A DNA stretch of 64,000 nucleotides from Rhizobium sp. L51/94. GTDB lineage: Bacteria > Pseudomonadota > Alphaproteobacteria > Rhizobiales > Rhizobiaceae. Below are positions 52,933 through 61,788 of the stretch, one piece after another. Within the stretch, counting starts at the first letter, position 1. The number at the start of each line of letters is the position of its first letter. The position numbers were made by a program, and so were the translations under genes. The stretch is taken from assembly GCF_019355555.1 (NCBI RefSeq), contig NZ_CP072142.1, forward strand, positions 930,001-994,000, written 5' to 3'. The notes beneath the pieces were generated by a model that was not told where the DNA came from, made no database searches, and was given only the letters and a program-made list of their open reading frames with translations.

Positions 52933-53919
52933 ATGCGCCTTATCCGTTTGCTAACAAGCGCGGCATTTGTCGTCGCCGTTTTCGCTTGCCATTCCAGCTA
53001 TGGTCAAAGTGCGGAGCCACTGACAAAGGCACCATTCTGCATGCCGGACAATGCTGATGCCCAGACCCCGACGCAGTTTGCGATATGCGCGGATCCGAAG
53101 GGTATTGTTCAGATCAATCTCGTATCCATCATCAACATGATCAACGACGAGTCGATACCCGACGCCTTGAAGGACAAGCTCAACGAACGGCTCGGCCTCC
53201 TTTACCAGCAGATGTCGTCGGAATGCGGAACTCAGGTTGCGTGTCTTGAATCCTACTCGGCGAAGTTCCAGAACGATACGTCACGCATGATATTGAAGGC
53301 GCTCGCTTCTGGAAGCTACCAGAAGCCAGATCCGAGCGCTGCCACGGCCGACGCGGCCTCTCCCGACACAGGGATGCAGCCCGCGCAGGCCACTCCCGAC
53401 GCAATGGCGGATATGGCAACACCGACTGTCGACATGAAATCACCCAAGCCGCCGGTCAGGCTCAGCAATCTTTCCGTGAACGACATGAAGGCCCTAACAC
53501 TGCTTAACGCCGTGAATGAAGGTGCAATCCAGGTCGGCGGCATCGAGATCTGGCTCGGCAAAGACGCCGAGGTCCGCGATATGGCGAACGCCATGATAAA
53601 GGACCACGGCGACGTGAAGAAAGATATCGCAAAGAAGTTTGCCTACAAGACGACGCCGAGCGAAACCAGCCAGTGGTACGTCAACCATTTCAAGGAAGTC
53701 ACGCCCGAGCTCTCCAAGATGACCAAGGGCGAGGACGAGAAATATCTCAAAGGCGAGTTGGCACTTCACAAGAGAATTCTGGCCGACCTTAATGCCTTCA
53801 AGCCGGATGACACCTCGCCCGCAGTCGCCACCGAAATCGGCATGTCGATCAAGGTATTCACGCGTCATCTCCAGATGGCCCAAGCCCTTGTCAACCAGCC
53901 CAAGTTCGCCGGGAAGTGA
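52933..53919 (+). CDS. Secreted DUF4142 (ferritin-like helical) protein
   Basis: 328 residues from the ATG at 52933 (GGGGGAAATTTAGA upstream); an earlier ATG at 52891 adds residues before the signal peptide. The signal peptide is MRLIRLLTSAAFVVAVFACH. A helical N-terminal region and an Ala/Pro/Asp linker (about 140-175) precede a C-terminal DUF4142 four-helix domain: LTLLNAVNEGAIQVGGIEIW, DAEVRDMANAMIKDHGDVKK, then LALHKRILADLN. DUF4142 proteins are periplasmic; members are often stress-induced, with unclear biochemistry. Only 3 bp separate it from the cupredoxin gene, so the two form one unit and may act together in metal or oxidative-stress handling (inference). Confidence 0.85.
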   Translation: MRLIRLLTSAAFVVAVFACHSSYGQSAEPLTKAPFCMPDNADAQTPTQFAICADPKGIVQINLVSIINMINDESIPDALKDKLNERLGLLYQQMSSECGTQVACLESYSAKFQNDTSRMILKALASGSYQKPDPSAATADAASPDTGMQPAQATPDAMADMATPTVDMKSPKPPVRLSNLSVNDMKALTLLNAVNEGAIQVGGIEIWLGKDAEVRDMANAMIKDHGDVKKDIAKKFAYKTTPSETSQWYVNHFKEVTPELSKMTKGEDEKYLKGELALHKRILADLNAFKPDDTSPAVATEIGMSIKVFTRHLQMAQALVNQPKFAGK

Positions 53920-53922
53920 GAT

Positions 53923-54408
53923 GTGAGGAGCTTGCTGGTCGCAGCGGTGGCATGTATGGCCATCTCCTGCAATATGGCAGTGGCGCAAGAACGGCCGCTG
54001 ACCCACAAGACCGTGAAAATCATCATCTCCGGAATGGACTACATTCCGGCGAACGCCAGGATCAACGTGGGCGACAAGGTGATCTGGGACAACGAGGACA
54101 TCGTGTCGCACACGGTGACCGCCGAAAACGGCGCGTGGGATCTCGGCGACATCCAGCCGGGCATGGCGAAGGCTCTCATATTCAAAGCGCCGGGCGAGAT
54201 ATCCTACCTGTGCACCTATCATCCCGGCATGGTCGGAACTCTGACAGTTCAGGCTGACGACGCGCAGCAGCCACAGCCGCCACGAACTTCCGCGAACCCG
54301 CAGCAGCAACCAAGCACTGCGGCGAATGCGGCGTCCATGCCTGAAGCGATGCATATGCCGATACACCCGTCCGCTCCGAGGCGAATTCACCGCACACCGA
54401 AAGCCTAG
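53923..54408 (+). CDS. Plastocyanin-like cupredoxin
   Basis: 161 residues from a GTG at 53923 (an overlapping ATG is immediately followed by a stop). After a signal peptide (LLVAAVACMAISCNMAVAQE), a single cupredoxin domain has all four type-1 copper ligands: His in VSHTVTAENG, and Cys, His and Met in YLCTYHPGM. A KTVKIIISGMDYIPANARIN strand opens the domain. The C-terminus is a Gln/Pro/Ala-rich tail. It is a periplasmic electron-transfer or copper-binding protein, co-transcribed with the DUF4142 gene. Redox partners cannot be named from the sequence. Confidence 0.9.
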   Translation: MRSLLVAAVACMAISCNMAVAQERPLTHKTVKIIISGMDYIPANARINVGDKVIWDNEDIVSHTVTAENGAWDLGDIQPGMAKALIFKAPGEISYLCTYHPGMVGTLTVQADDAQQPQPPRTSANPQQQPSTAANAASMPEAMHMPIHPSAPRRIHRTPKA

Positions 54409-54678
54409 CGGTTTTTGCTTGAGTCTGCCGATGCTGATGTCTACCCGGCGTCGGCTACCGCAGGGGAGCCGCGTTCCTGCCGGGATCGGCAGGGTCAGAA
54501 CTAGAACTCTGCAAGCTTCATCATAGCAGGATGAAATGAGAGAATGGGCGCGGATTATGAGATTCCCGTTCCATGGTTTCTTCTGAAGTATTCCGGGGAC
54601 ATTCATTGACGGCGGTCTCGCGGTCGAAGGGCTGGCAGACCACGTCGACTGATCGCCGCCTTTAATTTAGGCTACATC

Positions 54679-54927
54679 ATGATCTGCACGTCCACGGTAT
54701 TGGCAACCGTTCTCGCTGGCTTCTTCGTCGGGGGTTGGCTCAACATGTATCCCATCGAGGCGGCTATCGTGACCGCCTGTCATTCGGGCTTGGGTGGTAC
54801 GGGCGATGTTGCGATCCTGGGTGCTGCAGACCGTATGAGCCTCATGGCCTTTGCCCAGATCTCCACGCGTGTCGGCGGAGCTATCATGATTGTCATTGCT
54901 ACATTTGCGATGAAGCTGGGGTATTGA
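54679..54927 (+). pseudogene. C-terminal fragment of a 2-hydroxycarboxylate transporter (CitS/2HCT type)
   Basis: The frame encodes TVLATVLAGFFVGGWLNMYP, EAAIVTACHSGLGGTGDVAI and LGAADRMSLMAFAQISTRVG. The GLGGTGDVAIL loop is characteristic of 2HCT citrate/malate sodium symporters. Full-length members have about 440 residues; only the last 80 remain, so about five sixths of the gene is missing. The short in-frame ATG gives no functional carrier. Confidence 0.75.
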
Positions 54928-55409
54928 TTGCGATGTGCAAATCAGCAGGGAGACGGCAACAAGACGTCTTCCTGCTGATGTTAAGCGCTCCCGAATTCAA
55001 AGACCTACCTAACACGCTAAACGCTTTGGGCCCGCATCGTCTTCGATGAGCACCAAAATCAATAAGATGTCGCCGTCAGACGGGCGACATGAAGGTCGAG
55101 CGAGACGTCGAGATCGGATTCTATCCCGATTTCAGTTTTCCAATCGATCGGACATGTAAGTTTGCTACGTAACCACTCGACCGTAGCGCGTTCTCGCGTC
55201 GTCTGCTCGGCGGTATGCATTCCATTTCCCTCGTTGAACGGGCCCAAATATAATCCGACCGGAGACATGCCCATGTTTGCGAGGCGGTGCCTCGCTAATT
55301 TGGTGTGATGGCCCGTTCAATTTCCAAGACGTTCTATATGCGGTTGGGTTTTATGCCAGCAGGGCCAGAATTCGAACTTCATCCGGCCTTCACTTTCGTT
55401 TCCATCGCT
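54928..55409. other. Intergenic region with nested inverted repeats
   Basis: No gene is well supported. A minus-strand frame at 55059-55274 (MHTAEQTTRERATVEWLRSK and about 35 more residues from its second ATG) may be a small relic protein. The inverted repeats at 55234-55320 lie here. Confidence 0.4.
55234..55320. repeat. 11-bp inverted repeats around a central hairpin
   Basis: TTGAACGGGCC (55234-55244) is inverted perfectly at 55310-55320 as GGCCCGTTCAA. Between them, GCGAGGC-GGT-GCCTCGC (55279-55295) forms a 7-bp stem. The nested arrangement over 87 bp resembles a very small mobile element or a structured termination zone; no target duplication was seen. Confidence 0.4.
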
Positions 55410-55796
55410 TTATTCACGATTTTTTGCCTGAATTCGCCAAGGAGGATCAATTCGGTTTGAGCCTGCAAAGTACAAGAGCAACCGGTTGCCGCCCGGATCA
55501 AACAGCTCCGCTTCCCGCCAGAGCCAACTTCGGTCTTCAGGAGGTGTCGAAAATTTAATGCCGGCTGCCGTCAATTTTTGAAATGTAGCATCGAGATCAT
55601 CGCATTCGAAGTACACCGTTGTGCCCCCGTCGACCTCTGCCCCTCGGTGTAAAGAGAACGTGCTGCCGCCATCAGGGCAGACAAAGCGGACGTACTCGGG
55701 CCTCGCATCTACAACGGGCACTAGACCGAGGGTGCAGTAGAAGCTCCATCCGTCATCCAAATCTGGCATTGTAACGGTTACCTGATTCAGGTTCAT
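55410..55796 (-). CDS. VOC-superfamily (glyoxalase/bleomycin-resistance-like) protein
   Basis: 128 residues from the ATG at 55796, preceded by GGAGGTGGCAAG; an upstream ATG at 55841 adds arginine-rich residues. The paired beta-alpha-beta-beta-beta modules are visible: VTVTMPDLDDGWSFYCTLGL, then STFSLHRGAEVDG, TVYFECDDLDATFQKLTAAG and ELFDPGGNRLLLYFAG. Family members bind a metal between modules and act on small molecules or sequester antibiotics. Only some metal-ligand positions (the Glu in YFECDD, none clear in the first strand) are apparent, so function is unassigned. Single-gene unit. Confidence 0.85.
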   Translation of the reverse strand: MNLNQVTVTMPDLDDGWSFYCTLGLVPVVDARPEYVRFVCPDGGSTFSLHRGAEVDGGTTVYFECDDLDATFQKLTAAGIKFSTPPEDRSWLWREAELFDPGGNRLLLYFAGSNRIDPPWRIQAKNRE

Positions 55797-56027
55797 CTTG
55801 CCACCTCCTCTTACACGACGTCGAGATAGCTGATTTCTCAATCGGACGTCTGAATATACGCAGATTGCTGCAATATAGGAAATAAGGCAGACCGTCCTTA
55901 GACGCGGTTCAGGAAATTTCGTTAGAAAATGACCCTAAAGCGTCATCTATTTTCTTGGCCTCCTTAGCGAAGGCCGGGCAAAATATGCGGAGAATCAAAT
56001 TCTACCCTGCTGAGATTATTTCGAGTT

Positions 56028-56948
56028 TTATGACGGTCTGCGCGGCTTCTGCGACGGCGCTCCCGACCCCGTCACTTTTTCTGAAATTGTGCTTCTGCCT
56101 TTTCGCGCCTCAACAACGATGTAAAGGGTAACGGCCGAGAATACCATTAGCCCTCCAGCAACCGTGCTGGTGCTTGGCGTTTCGTTGAATGCCACCCACA
56201 CCCAGAAGGGCGCGAGTGGGGCGTCGAGTGAGCCGATTAGAGCTGTTTCAATCGCCGGAAGCAACTTGGCGCCGATCGTGAATAGGACGAGACCGATGGC
56301 CGAGTTCACCAGGCCAAACAGGCTCAGTAGGAAGAGGTCATGCGCGGACACCGCGAGCGGCTCTCCAAATGGCCAGCACACCAACCCACTGAGCAGGGCG
56401 GACGCGCAGGCGGCCGGTAGGATGGGAATAGTGTTGAAACGTCTGACAACCACCATCATGATGGCAAGGCAAACTGTCATGCCAAACGCCAGAAGATCGC
56501 CGAAGAGATTTCCTTCCACACTGAGCCTGACCATCACGACAATGCCGCTTAGGGCGGCAAAGCTGGCGATGACGGCGTTTCTCGACGGCCGTTCCCGCAT
56601 TATCAACCAGGCGAGAGCGGCGGCGAAGAACGGGACTGTCGCATAGATTACCGCAACATGAGCGACAGTCGCGTGCCGGAGGGAGGTGATGAAGAATACC
56701 ATGCCGAGCGCCGACACGGAGGCAAACGACCAACCGGGCAAACCCATCGCCAAAACCCTGTGCCACCCGCTTCGACCCTCTGAAGCAAGGATCACGATTG
56801 CGATGCCGAGTGCCCCGAAGATGCCTCGCCAAGCAAGCATGGTCCAGCTGTCCAGCGGGATGAGCCTTGTAAAGAATCCCGCCGTACTCCACGCGACGGC
56901 CGACGCGGTCACTAGCAGCAGACCCGCCCGATATTCGCCGACGTTCAT
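56028..56948 (-). CDS. DMT-superfamily (EamA) transporter
   Basis: 306 residues from the ATG at 56948. This start is chosen because it shares one base with the stop of the upstream gene (TGATG) and begins directly at the first membrane helix; the longer frame reads into that gene. About ten hydrophobic helices make two EamA repeats, with the usual FFTRLIPLDSWTMLAWRGIF near the first loop and GLVNSAIGLVLFTIGAKLLP in the second half. EamA carriers export amino acids, purines or other metabolites from the cytoplasm. It is coupled to the frameshifted Nif3/YqfO-type gene. Confidence 0.9.
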   Translation of the reverse strand: MNVGEYRAGLLLVTASAVAWSTAGFFTRLIPLDSWTMLAWRGIFGALGIAIVILASEGRSGWHRVLAMGLPGWSFASVSALGMVFFITSLRHATVAHVAVIYATVPFFAAALAWLIMRERPSRNAVIASFAALSGIVVMVRLSVEGNLFGDLLAFGMTVCLAIMMVVVRRFNTIPILPAACASALLSGLVCWPFGEPLAVSAHDLFLLSLFGLVNSAIGLVLFTIGAKLLPAIETALIGSLDAPLAPFWVWVAFNETPSTSTVAGGLMVFSAVTLYIVVEARKGRSTISEKVTGSGAPSQKPRRPS

Positions 56949-57411
56949 CACGAAGAAACACTCATGTTCGTTTCCTCGCCCTTCTTTTTCCAGTCGCCAG
57001 TCGTGTTCCACCAGCGGTTCGGGTTGGCGGTATCGTCGAGCCCTTTGGAGCGGCTGGCCAGGATGGGTTGGATCCTGATAACCGGCTCCTGATAGCTGTG
57101 CATCTGAAAGATTGTCTCGATTACCTGTTCGACAAGCCGCGGATTGTCAGGAAGCTCGAAGGATACTTCAACCGTTCCGGGGCGCTTGCGGATTTCCGTT
57201 TCCGCACCTGCGGCGGCCCCCTCGAGCGGGCGATATCGTTCGATACCCAACCCGGATGATAGGCGTTGCTGTCGTAATTCCCCATGACAAGGGGAGCGAC
57301 CTTGACCACCGCTTCCATTATGCGATCCACATCCTCGGCCGGCGCTTGAAATGTCAGTAGGCTCAGCCGCTCCATGCGCACCGACCGAGTCTCAAATCCT
57401 TGCATGATCAT
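56948..57411 (-). pseudogene. Nif3/YqfO-type (CutA-like fold) protein, one-base frameshift
   Basis: The first frame gives MERLSLLTFQAPAEDVDRIM, EAVVKVAPLVMGNYDSNAYH then PG before losing homology. The next frame resumes GIERYRPLEGAAAG, TVEVSFELPDNPRLVEQVIE and IFQMHSYQEPVIRIQPIL. The pieces fit together at about 57257 if one base is added after CCGGG, giving YHPG-LGIERYRPLEG, a typical pattern for the small YqfO/Nif3-associated domain. It probably binds metal or a nucleotide-like ligand. It is divergent from the WYL regulator, with the exporter gene coupled downstream. A sequencing error is the alternative to real inactivation. Confidence 0.7.
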
Positions 57412-57456
57412 TTTCCTACCCTCATGATTGAAATGACGATCAGCATAATTGAGGCT

Positions 57457-57479
57457 ATGCTGACATCCTGTGTCAGCAT
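57457..57479. promoter_or_regulatory. Palindromic operator between exporter unit and WYL regulator
   Basis: ATGCTGACA (57457-57465) and TGTCAGCAT (57471-57479) form a perfect 9-bp inverted repeat with a 5-bp spacer. It lies 38 bp upstream of the regulator ATG and 46 bp upstream of the divergent Nif3-type gene. This placement fits binding by the WYL regulator to control both directions. Confidence 0.7.
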
Positions 57480-57516
57480 CATCGACGACAGTGGCCTATT
57501 TCCGAGGAAGAGCAGG

Positions 57517-58209
57517 ATGGGGCGATCGAGCCGACTGTTTGAGATCATCCAAGTTCTCCGGCGAGCGCGAGCACCGGTAGCTGCTCATACGATTGCGGAC
57601 GCGCTGGAGGTGAGTCAGAGGACAGTCTATCGCGACATCGTCACGCTGCAGGCCATGCGGGTGCCGATCGACGGCGAGGCAGGCGTCGGCTATGTCCTGC
57701 GCGAGGGCTTTGATCTCCCGCCTTTGATGTTCTCGGCAGAAGAGGTCGAGGCCATTGTGGTTGGCCTCTCATTGATCGGTCGCACTGGCGATGCCGATCT
57801 TCTAAATGCCGCTTCCCGCGTGAGCTTGAAAATTGCTGATGTTCTTCCTGGCGTAAATAACCGTGCGCTTGAGGGATCGCCCCTTCACGTGTCGCGCTGG
57901 AATGCCATTCCCGCTTCAGTGGTGGAGTATGGGATGATACGAGAGGCGATCAGGGAAGAACGAAAGCTTCAGCTAGAATATCAGGATGCGGAAGCGCGAT
58001 GCACCGATCGCATCGTCAGGCCAATCGCGCTTGTCTATTATGTCGACAACATCCTTCTCGCAGCCTGGTGTGAACTACGGCAGGATTTCCGCCATTTCCG
58101 CGCAGACCGCATGCGCGCCTGCGCCACCACCGGCCACTTCTTTGCCGGCCAGAGCGAGGGGCTGCGGTCTGATTGGCGTGCCCGGCACGAGCTGTTTTCC
58201 AATCCTTGA
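57517..58209 (+). CDS. YafY-family HTH-WYL transcriptional regulator
   Basis: 230 residues from the ATG at 57517 (GGAAGAGCAGG just upstream); an earlier in-frame ATG at 57400 would place the operator inside the gene. The N-terminus is an HTH_11 winged helix (RLFEIIQVLRRARAPVAAHT, DALEVSQRTVYRDIVTLQAM), followed by the WYL domain with RWNAIPASVVEYGMIREAIR, LEYQDAEARCTDRIVRPIAL and VYYVDNILLAAWCELRQDFR. WYL domains sense small ligands or nucleic acids. In this family they often regulate a divergent small protein and exporter, as here. Confidence 0.9.
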   Translation: MGRSSRLFEIIQVLRRARAPVAAHTIADALEVSQRTVYRDIVTLQAMRVPIDGEAGVGYVLREGFDLPPLMFSAEEVEAIVVGLSLIGRTGDADLLNAASRVSLKIADVLPGVNNRALEGSPLHVSRWNAIPASVVEYGMIREAIREERKLQLEYQDAEARCTDRIVRPIALVYYVDNILLAAWCELRQDFRHFRADRMRACATTGHFFAGQSEGLRSDWRARHELFSNP

Positions 58210-58385
58210 CCTTGCTTGTCGCGAAATCCCGGATTTTTGCCTTTTATGTTTGCCTGACTTTTGCGGCGCTGCAAAGTCAGGGATCCCGCGAATTTGTCAT
58301 CGTATGATTTGGTCGAGGACCGGCAAACTGAATACGGCTGCCGCCGAGATAAGGCCATAGCAAATCCAGTGGAAAACGGTCTCGC

Positions 58386-58916
58386 TTGCCCGCCCAAAAA
58401 GCGGAATCCCGTGATCTCAATCTCACGCGACGCGAAGCCGACATTACGCTTCGACTTGCGAGGCCCACCGACGATGCTGGCAGCAGGGTGCTTTCTAAGC
58501 GCATAGCGACACTGACTTACGCCGCGTATGTCGCGAATGATGTTGATGCCGGCACGGAAAAACTACCCTGGCTTACGTATGAGGAGGGAATGGCGGACTT
58601 GCCGCAGGCCCGCTGGATTGCGAAAGTGGCAGAGAGCGGCGGCATTCTTTCGCCCCTTGCCGTCAATGACGCCGAGGCAATGCTTCAAGGCGTCCAGGTC
58701 GGGCTCGGCCGCGGTCTGCTGCCATGTATCGTGGCAGATCAGATATCGAGCCTAAGGCGCATACATCTCGATGAACTAGCGTTTCCTGAACGCGAGATCT
58801 GGTTGCTGACCCATCCTGATCTGCGTCATCTCACGCGTATAGCCGCGGTCCTTGCCTGGATAGAGGCGTCGATCCGGAAGCTGGAGCTCGCGTCGCTGTC
58901 CGCAAGGAAGCTGTGA
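58386..58916 (+). pseudogene. LysR-family regulator, effector-domain fragment
   Basis: The frame starts abruptly inside the effector-binding domain: LNLTRREADITLRLARPTDD, then RIATLTYAAYVANDV, SPLAVNDAEAMLQGVQVGLG and RGLLPCIVADQISSLRRIHL. The N-terminal helix-turn-helix and about half the protein are missing and no upstream frame supplies them. The remaining part is undamaged to its stop at 58914, so loss was by deletion. It cannot bind DNA. Confidence 0.75.
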
Positions 58917-59100
58917 CAGGTCGCGCAGTGTCAGTGTTGTCGCGATTGCTATGACTACTTGTGTGGCGCACCATTCTCAGGAATTGTGCAGCCTGACGAT
59001 GGCGGAGATACAACGTGCTAGTTCCCACATATACCCCCCGATATTTCGGATATTTGGATACGTGGCGCATTTCTGATTGGGCACTTAAGGTTATGGAATT

Positions 59101-59478
59101 TTGATAGCTGCTCCATGTCGGGAGCGGGCTGTCGATCCGCGGTTGGTCGCAGAAGCCCGCACGTTCGTAGAGGCCAATCTTTCTACAATGAATAACACTC
59201 CGCACTATTCTGTCGGATTTGTCATTTTGCATCACGGAAGTGCGGCCAAATGGCTATTGACCCAATGGTGGACGGATGAGTGCATCTGCCGACAGCATGT
59301 CGCCTATTCTGATCTGTCGGGATCTCCCGCATTTGCTCCGGCCGAGCCGGATCTTATGGCATGTGCCTACGAACTCGTTCCCATCGATTTTGAACGACGC
59401 GCCTGGGTTTCAACGGTGATGTCAGGAAAAACCAAGGACTACCACCTCGGTGCACTGCTCCCGGATGGTTTTTATTGA
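59101..59478 (+). CDS. Hypothetical protein, start uncertain
   Basis: Up to 125 residues, with a TTG as the first in-frame initiator and no good ribosome binding site; an ATG lies at 59188. The sequence is coherent: VDPRLVAEARTFVEANLSTM, YSVGFVILHHGSAAKWLLTQ, WWTDECICRQHVAYSDL and AYELVPIDFERRAWVSTVMS. It is aromatic-rich with several His/Cys. No family recognised. It may be a 5'-truncated gene, as its neighbours are also broken. Confidence 0.5.
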   Translation: MIAAPCRERAVDPRLVAEARTFVEANLSTMNNTPHYSVGFVILHHGSAAKWLLTQWWTDECICRQHVAYSDLSGSPAFAPAEPDLMACAYELVPIDFERRAWVSTVMSGKTKDYHLGALLPDGFY

Positions 59479-59601
59479 TAGCGTCAATTCGACGACTGAT
59501 GTTTTGCCCAACCACAAGGTCTTGCGACACGGGCAGACATGGAGCAACGTGAGACTTTCCATCATTCTTCCGCAGTTGTTGATTTCAAAAAAGGATTTGA
59601 A

Positions 59602-60432
59602 ATGACACCTTTACCTGAAACCCAAGAAGGCATCATTCGAGATCTCGGCGTCAGCAAGGACTTCCACCCTGAACGTGAAATCGAGCGTCGCGTCGCGTTT
59701 TTGTGAGACTATCTCGTCGCCTCGGGCATGCGAAGCTACGTCCTGGGAATTAGCGGTGGCGTCGATTCCCTCACCGCCGGTTTGTTGGCACAAGAGGCGG
59801 TTACGCAATTGCGCAACATAATCACAGGCGCCGAATTCATCGCCGTCCGATTGCCCTACGGTGTGCAAGCCGACGAAGGCGACGCACAAAAAGCTCTCGC
59901 TGTCATTCAACCGGATCGAACGGTGACAATCAACATCAAGGATGCCTCCGACGCCGCTCTCAATGCGTCGAAGCTCGGCGGCGTTGTGTTTGCGGATGAA
60001 GGGCAAGAGGACTTCATTCTCGGGAATATCAAAGCCCGCCAAAGGATGATTGCACAGTACGCGCTTGCTGGCGCTTCGCGCGGCCTCGTCATCGGGACGG
60101 ATCACGCAGCAGAGGCCGTCATGGGATTCTTCACAAAACACGGTGATGGCGCCGCTGACATTCTGCCGCTGGCGGGTCTTACCAAGCGTCAGGTCCGTTC
60201 TCTTGCAAAGACATTAGGGGCACCGGACGGCTTGGTGTTCAAAGTTCCGACCGCCGATCTGGAGAACAAAAGGCCACAGCGCCCCGACGAGGACGCGCAT
60301 GGCGTCACCTATGATCAGATCGATGATTTCCTTGAAGGCAAGCCAATCGACGAAACTGCGCTGAGCCGAGTTCTCTCCACGTATAGGATCACGTCCCACA
60401 AACGAGGACTTCCTGTCGCTGCGAGTGGCTAA
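59602..60432 (+). pseudogene. nadE: NH3-dependent NAD+ synthetase, interrupted by an in-frame TGA
   Basis: From the ATG at 59602 (AAAAAAGGATTTGAA upstream) the frame is 276 codons, the normal NadE length. It makes NAD+ from deamido-NAD+, ATP and ammonia in the cytoplasm. The ATP pyrophosphatase loop LGISGGVDS, RLPYGVQADE, GTDHAAEAVMGFFTKHGDGA and KVPTADLENKRPQRPDE are intact. Codon 35 (59704-59706) is TGA, where related enzymes have a Lys or Arg (EIERRVAFL-stop-DYL). Restart at the ATG at 59728, eight codons before the loop, would lose the first helices, which help form the dimer. An accessory copy is likely inactive or weak. Confidence 0.8.
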
Positions 60433-60482
60433 TTCCGCGGAGTTGCCGCAAACCGCCCGAACAAGCTACTGTTGCAAGACTT

Positions 60483-61097
60483 TCATCGAGCTGCAACCAC
60501 GGCTACGCCAGCGCCAACCATAATGCCACCGGCAGCACGATTGACTCTGCGAACGATGCGAGGGCTCCGCAACAGCGTCCGCGCCCGACTGGCGAGGATG
60601 ACATGTCCGCCGATCACCACGACCTCGACAGCAAGAATGACAGCCGACAGCACGCCGACATGACCGAGGGTGAGCGATGCGCCAACCACGTTAGGCAGAA
60701 GCGCGACGTAGAACAGCGGCATTTTCGGATTACCGAGATTGAGGGCGACACCAGTTGCAAAGACGGAAAGCAGCCCGCGCCGGCCGGTGACGGGCTGCAA
60801 GTCGGGAACGACGGGCTCTGCCGTCCAGAGCTTCACACCCATCCAGATCAAATAGGCAGCACCTGCATAGCGAAGGATCGCCATAACGACACCCATTTCA
60901 GCCGCGATAATCGACAGGCCAAAGGCTGCAAGGGTCAGAAAGATCAGGATGCCGACGACGGTTCCCGCACCATAGGCGATGCCAGAGGCGGCGCCGTTGG
61001 AAATCGTGCGGGCAACGATCGTCATATTGTCCGGGCCGGGACTGGCGGCGAACACGAAAAAGGCCGCTGCGAAGGCAAGCCGTGTCGAATAATCCAT
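60483..61097 (-). CDS. LysE/RhtB-family amino-acid exporter
   Basis: 204 residues with six hydrophobic segments. The N-terminus shows the family pattern FAAAFFVFAASPGPDNMTIV, with the conserved PGPD; GAGTVVGILIFLTLAAFGLS and YAGAAYLIWMGVKLW follow, then GVALNLGNPKMPLFYVALLP with NPK. It sits in the inner membrane and exports amino acids or their derivatives. The substrate is not determined by the sequence. Single gene, convergent with nadE. Confidence 0.9.
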   Translation of the reverse strand: MDYSTRLAFAAAFFVFAASPGPDNMTIVARTISNGAASGIAYGAGTVVGILIFLTLAAFGLSIIAAEMGVVMAILRYAGAAYLIWMGVKLWTAEPVVPDLQPVTGRRGLLSVFATGVALNLGNPKMPLFYVALLPNVVGASLTLGHVGVLSAVILAVEVVVIGGHVILASRARTLLRSPRIVRRVNRAAGGIMVGAGVAVVAAR

Positions 61098-61788
61098 GGA
61101 ACCCCCGAAGGTTATGATCGCTCTCGGGTGTTCAGAATACGCATTTTCCTTTGATGCGAAAGGGGATGCTCTCGAAAGTAATCTCTACCTTGTCATGCTC
61201 GAAATACAGCAACAGGTTTCGCCACGCATCCGGCTCTTCCGAGAGAGAGGCTTGCCGCCAAACCGTGTCAGGCAAAGCCACGCTCGTGGATTGCAAACCC
61301 CTTCACTACGAGGACGAAATTGCCGAAATATCCTCCAGCACCTTCAGACCCAGCCGTTGGCCCTGCTTTGGCATTTTGCCTCGAGCTGCGTTCGTACAGC
61401 CCAAAATTGCAGCCATTTGTTTAGCTGCTGGCCATTTCCAAGTTGCAATCGACAACAGTTCGGATAACCATGGCGGGAGTTGAAATTCACATAACTCGGA
61501 ATTATGTAAAGCCGTAACAGGCCCTTGAGTGACTACGACAGTCATGTGGTGTAAAATTTAGCAGCACTTTTGGTGGCAAAGAAGTCGTGGGCTTGGAAGC
61601 GACGGTTTAACTCCGTTCAAATCCAATCGTTCGTTGTCAATTTCTTGTGGCGCGTCACTCCCGGGATGGCCTATAGGAACTGCGACCATCCGGCTTTGCC
61701 TTGGGCCTTTGCTCGTCGCTCTAAGTCCCTATACCTTGCATAGCACCAGGGATGATTTCACGCACCATGTTTGTCTGCAGGAAAAATA
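61098..61788. other. Intergenic stretch without a supported gene
   Basis: About 690 bp. A minus-strand frame at 61306-61545 (LPPWLSELLSIATWKWPAAK and about 35 more residues) reads like part of a protein but has no ribosome binding site or family. The ribosome binding site AGGA for the phosphatase lies at its right end. Confidence 0.4.

Noticed and set aside
57400..57516. Longer start for the WYL regulator at 57400
   Set aside because: It would put the palindromic operator inside the coding sequence and add residues that do not match the family; the ATG at 57517 has a ribosome binding site.
59704..59706. Selenocysteine or reassigned TGA in nadE
   Set aside because: NadE has no known selenocysteine at this non-catalytic position, no recoding hairpin is evident, and other genes in the window use TGA as a normal stop.
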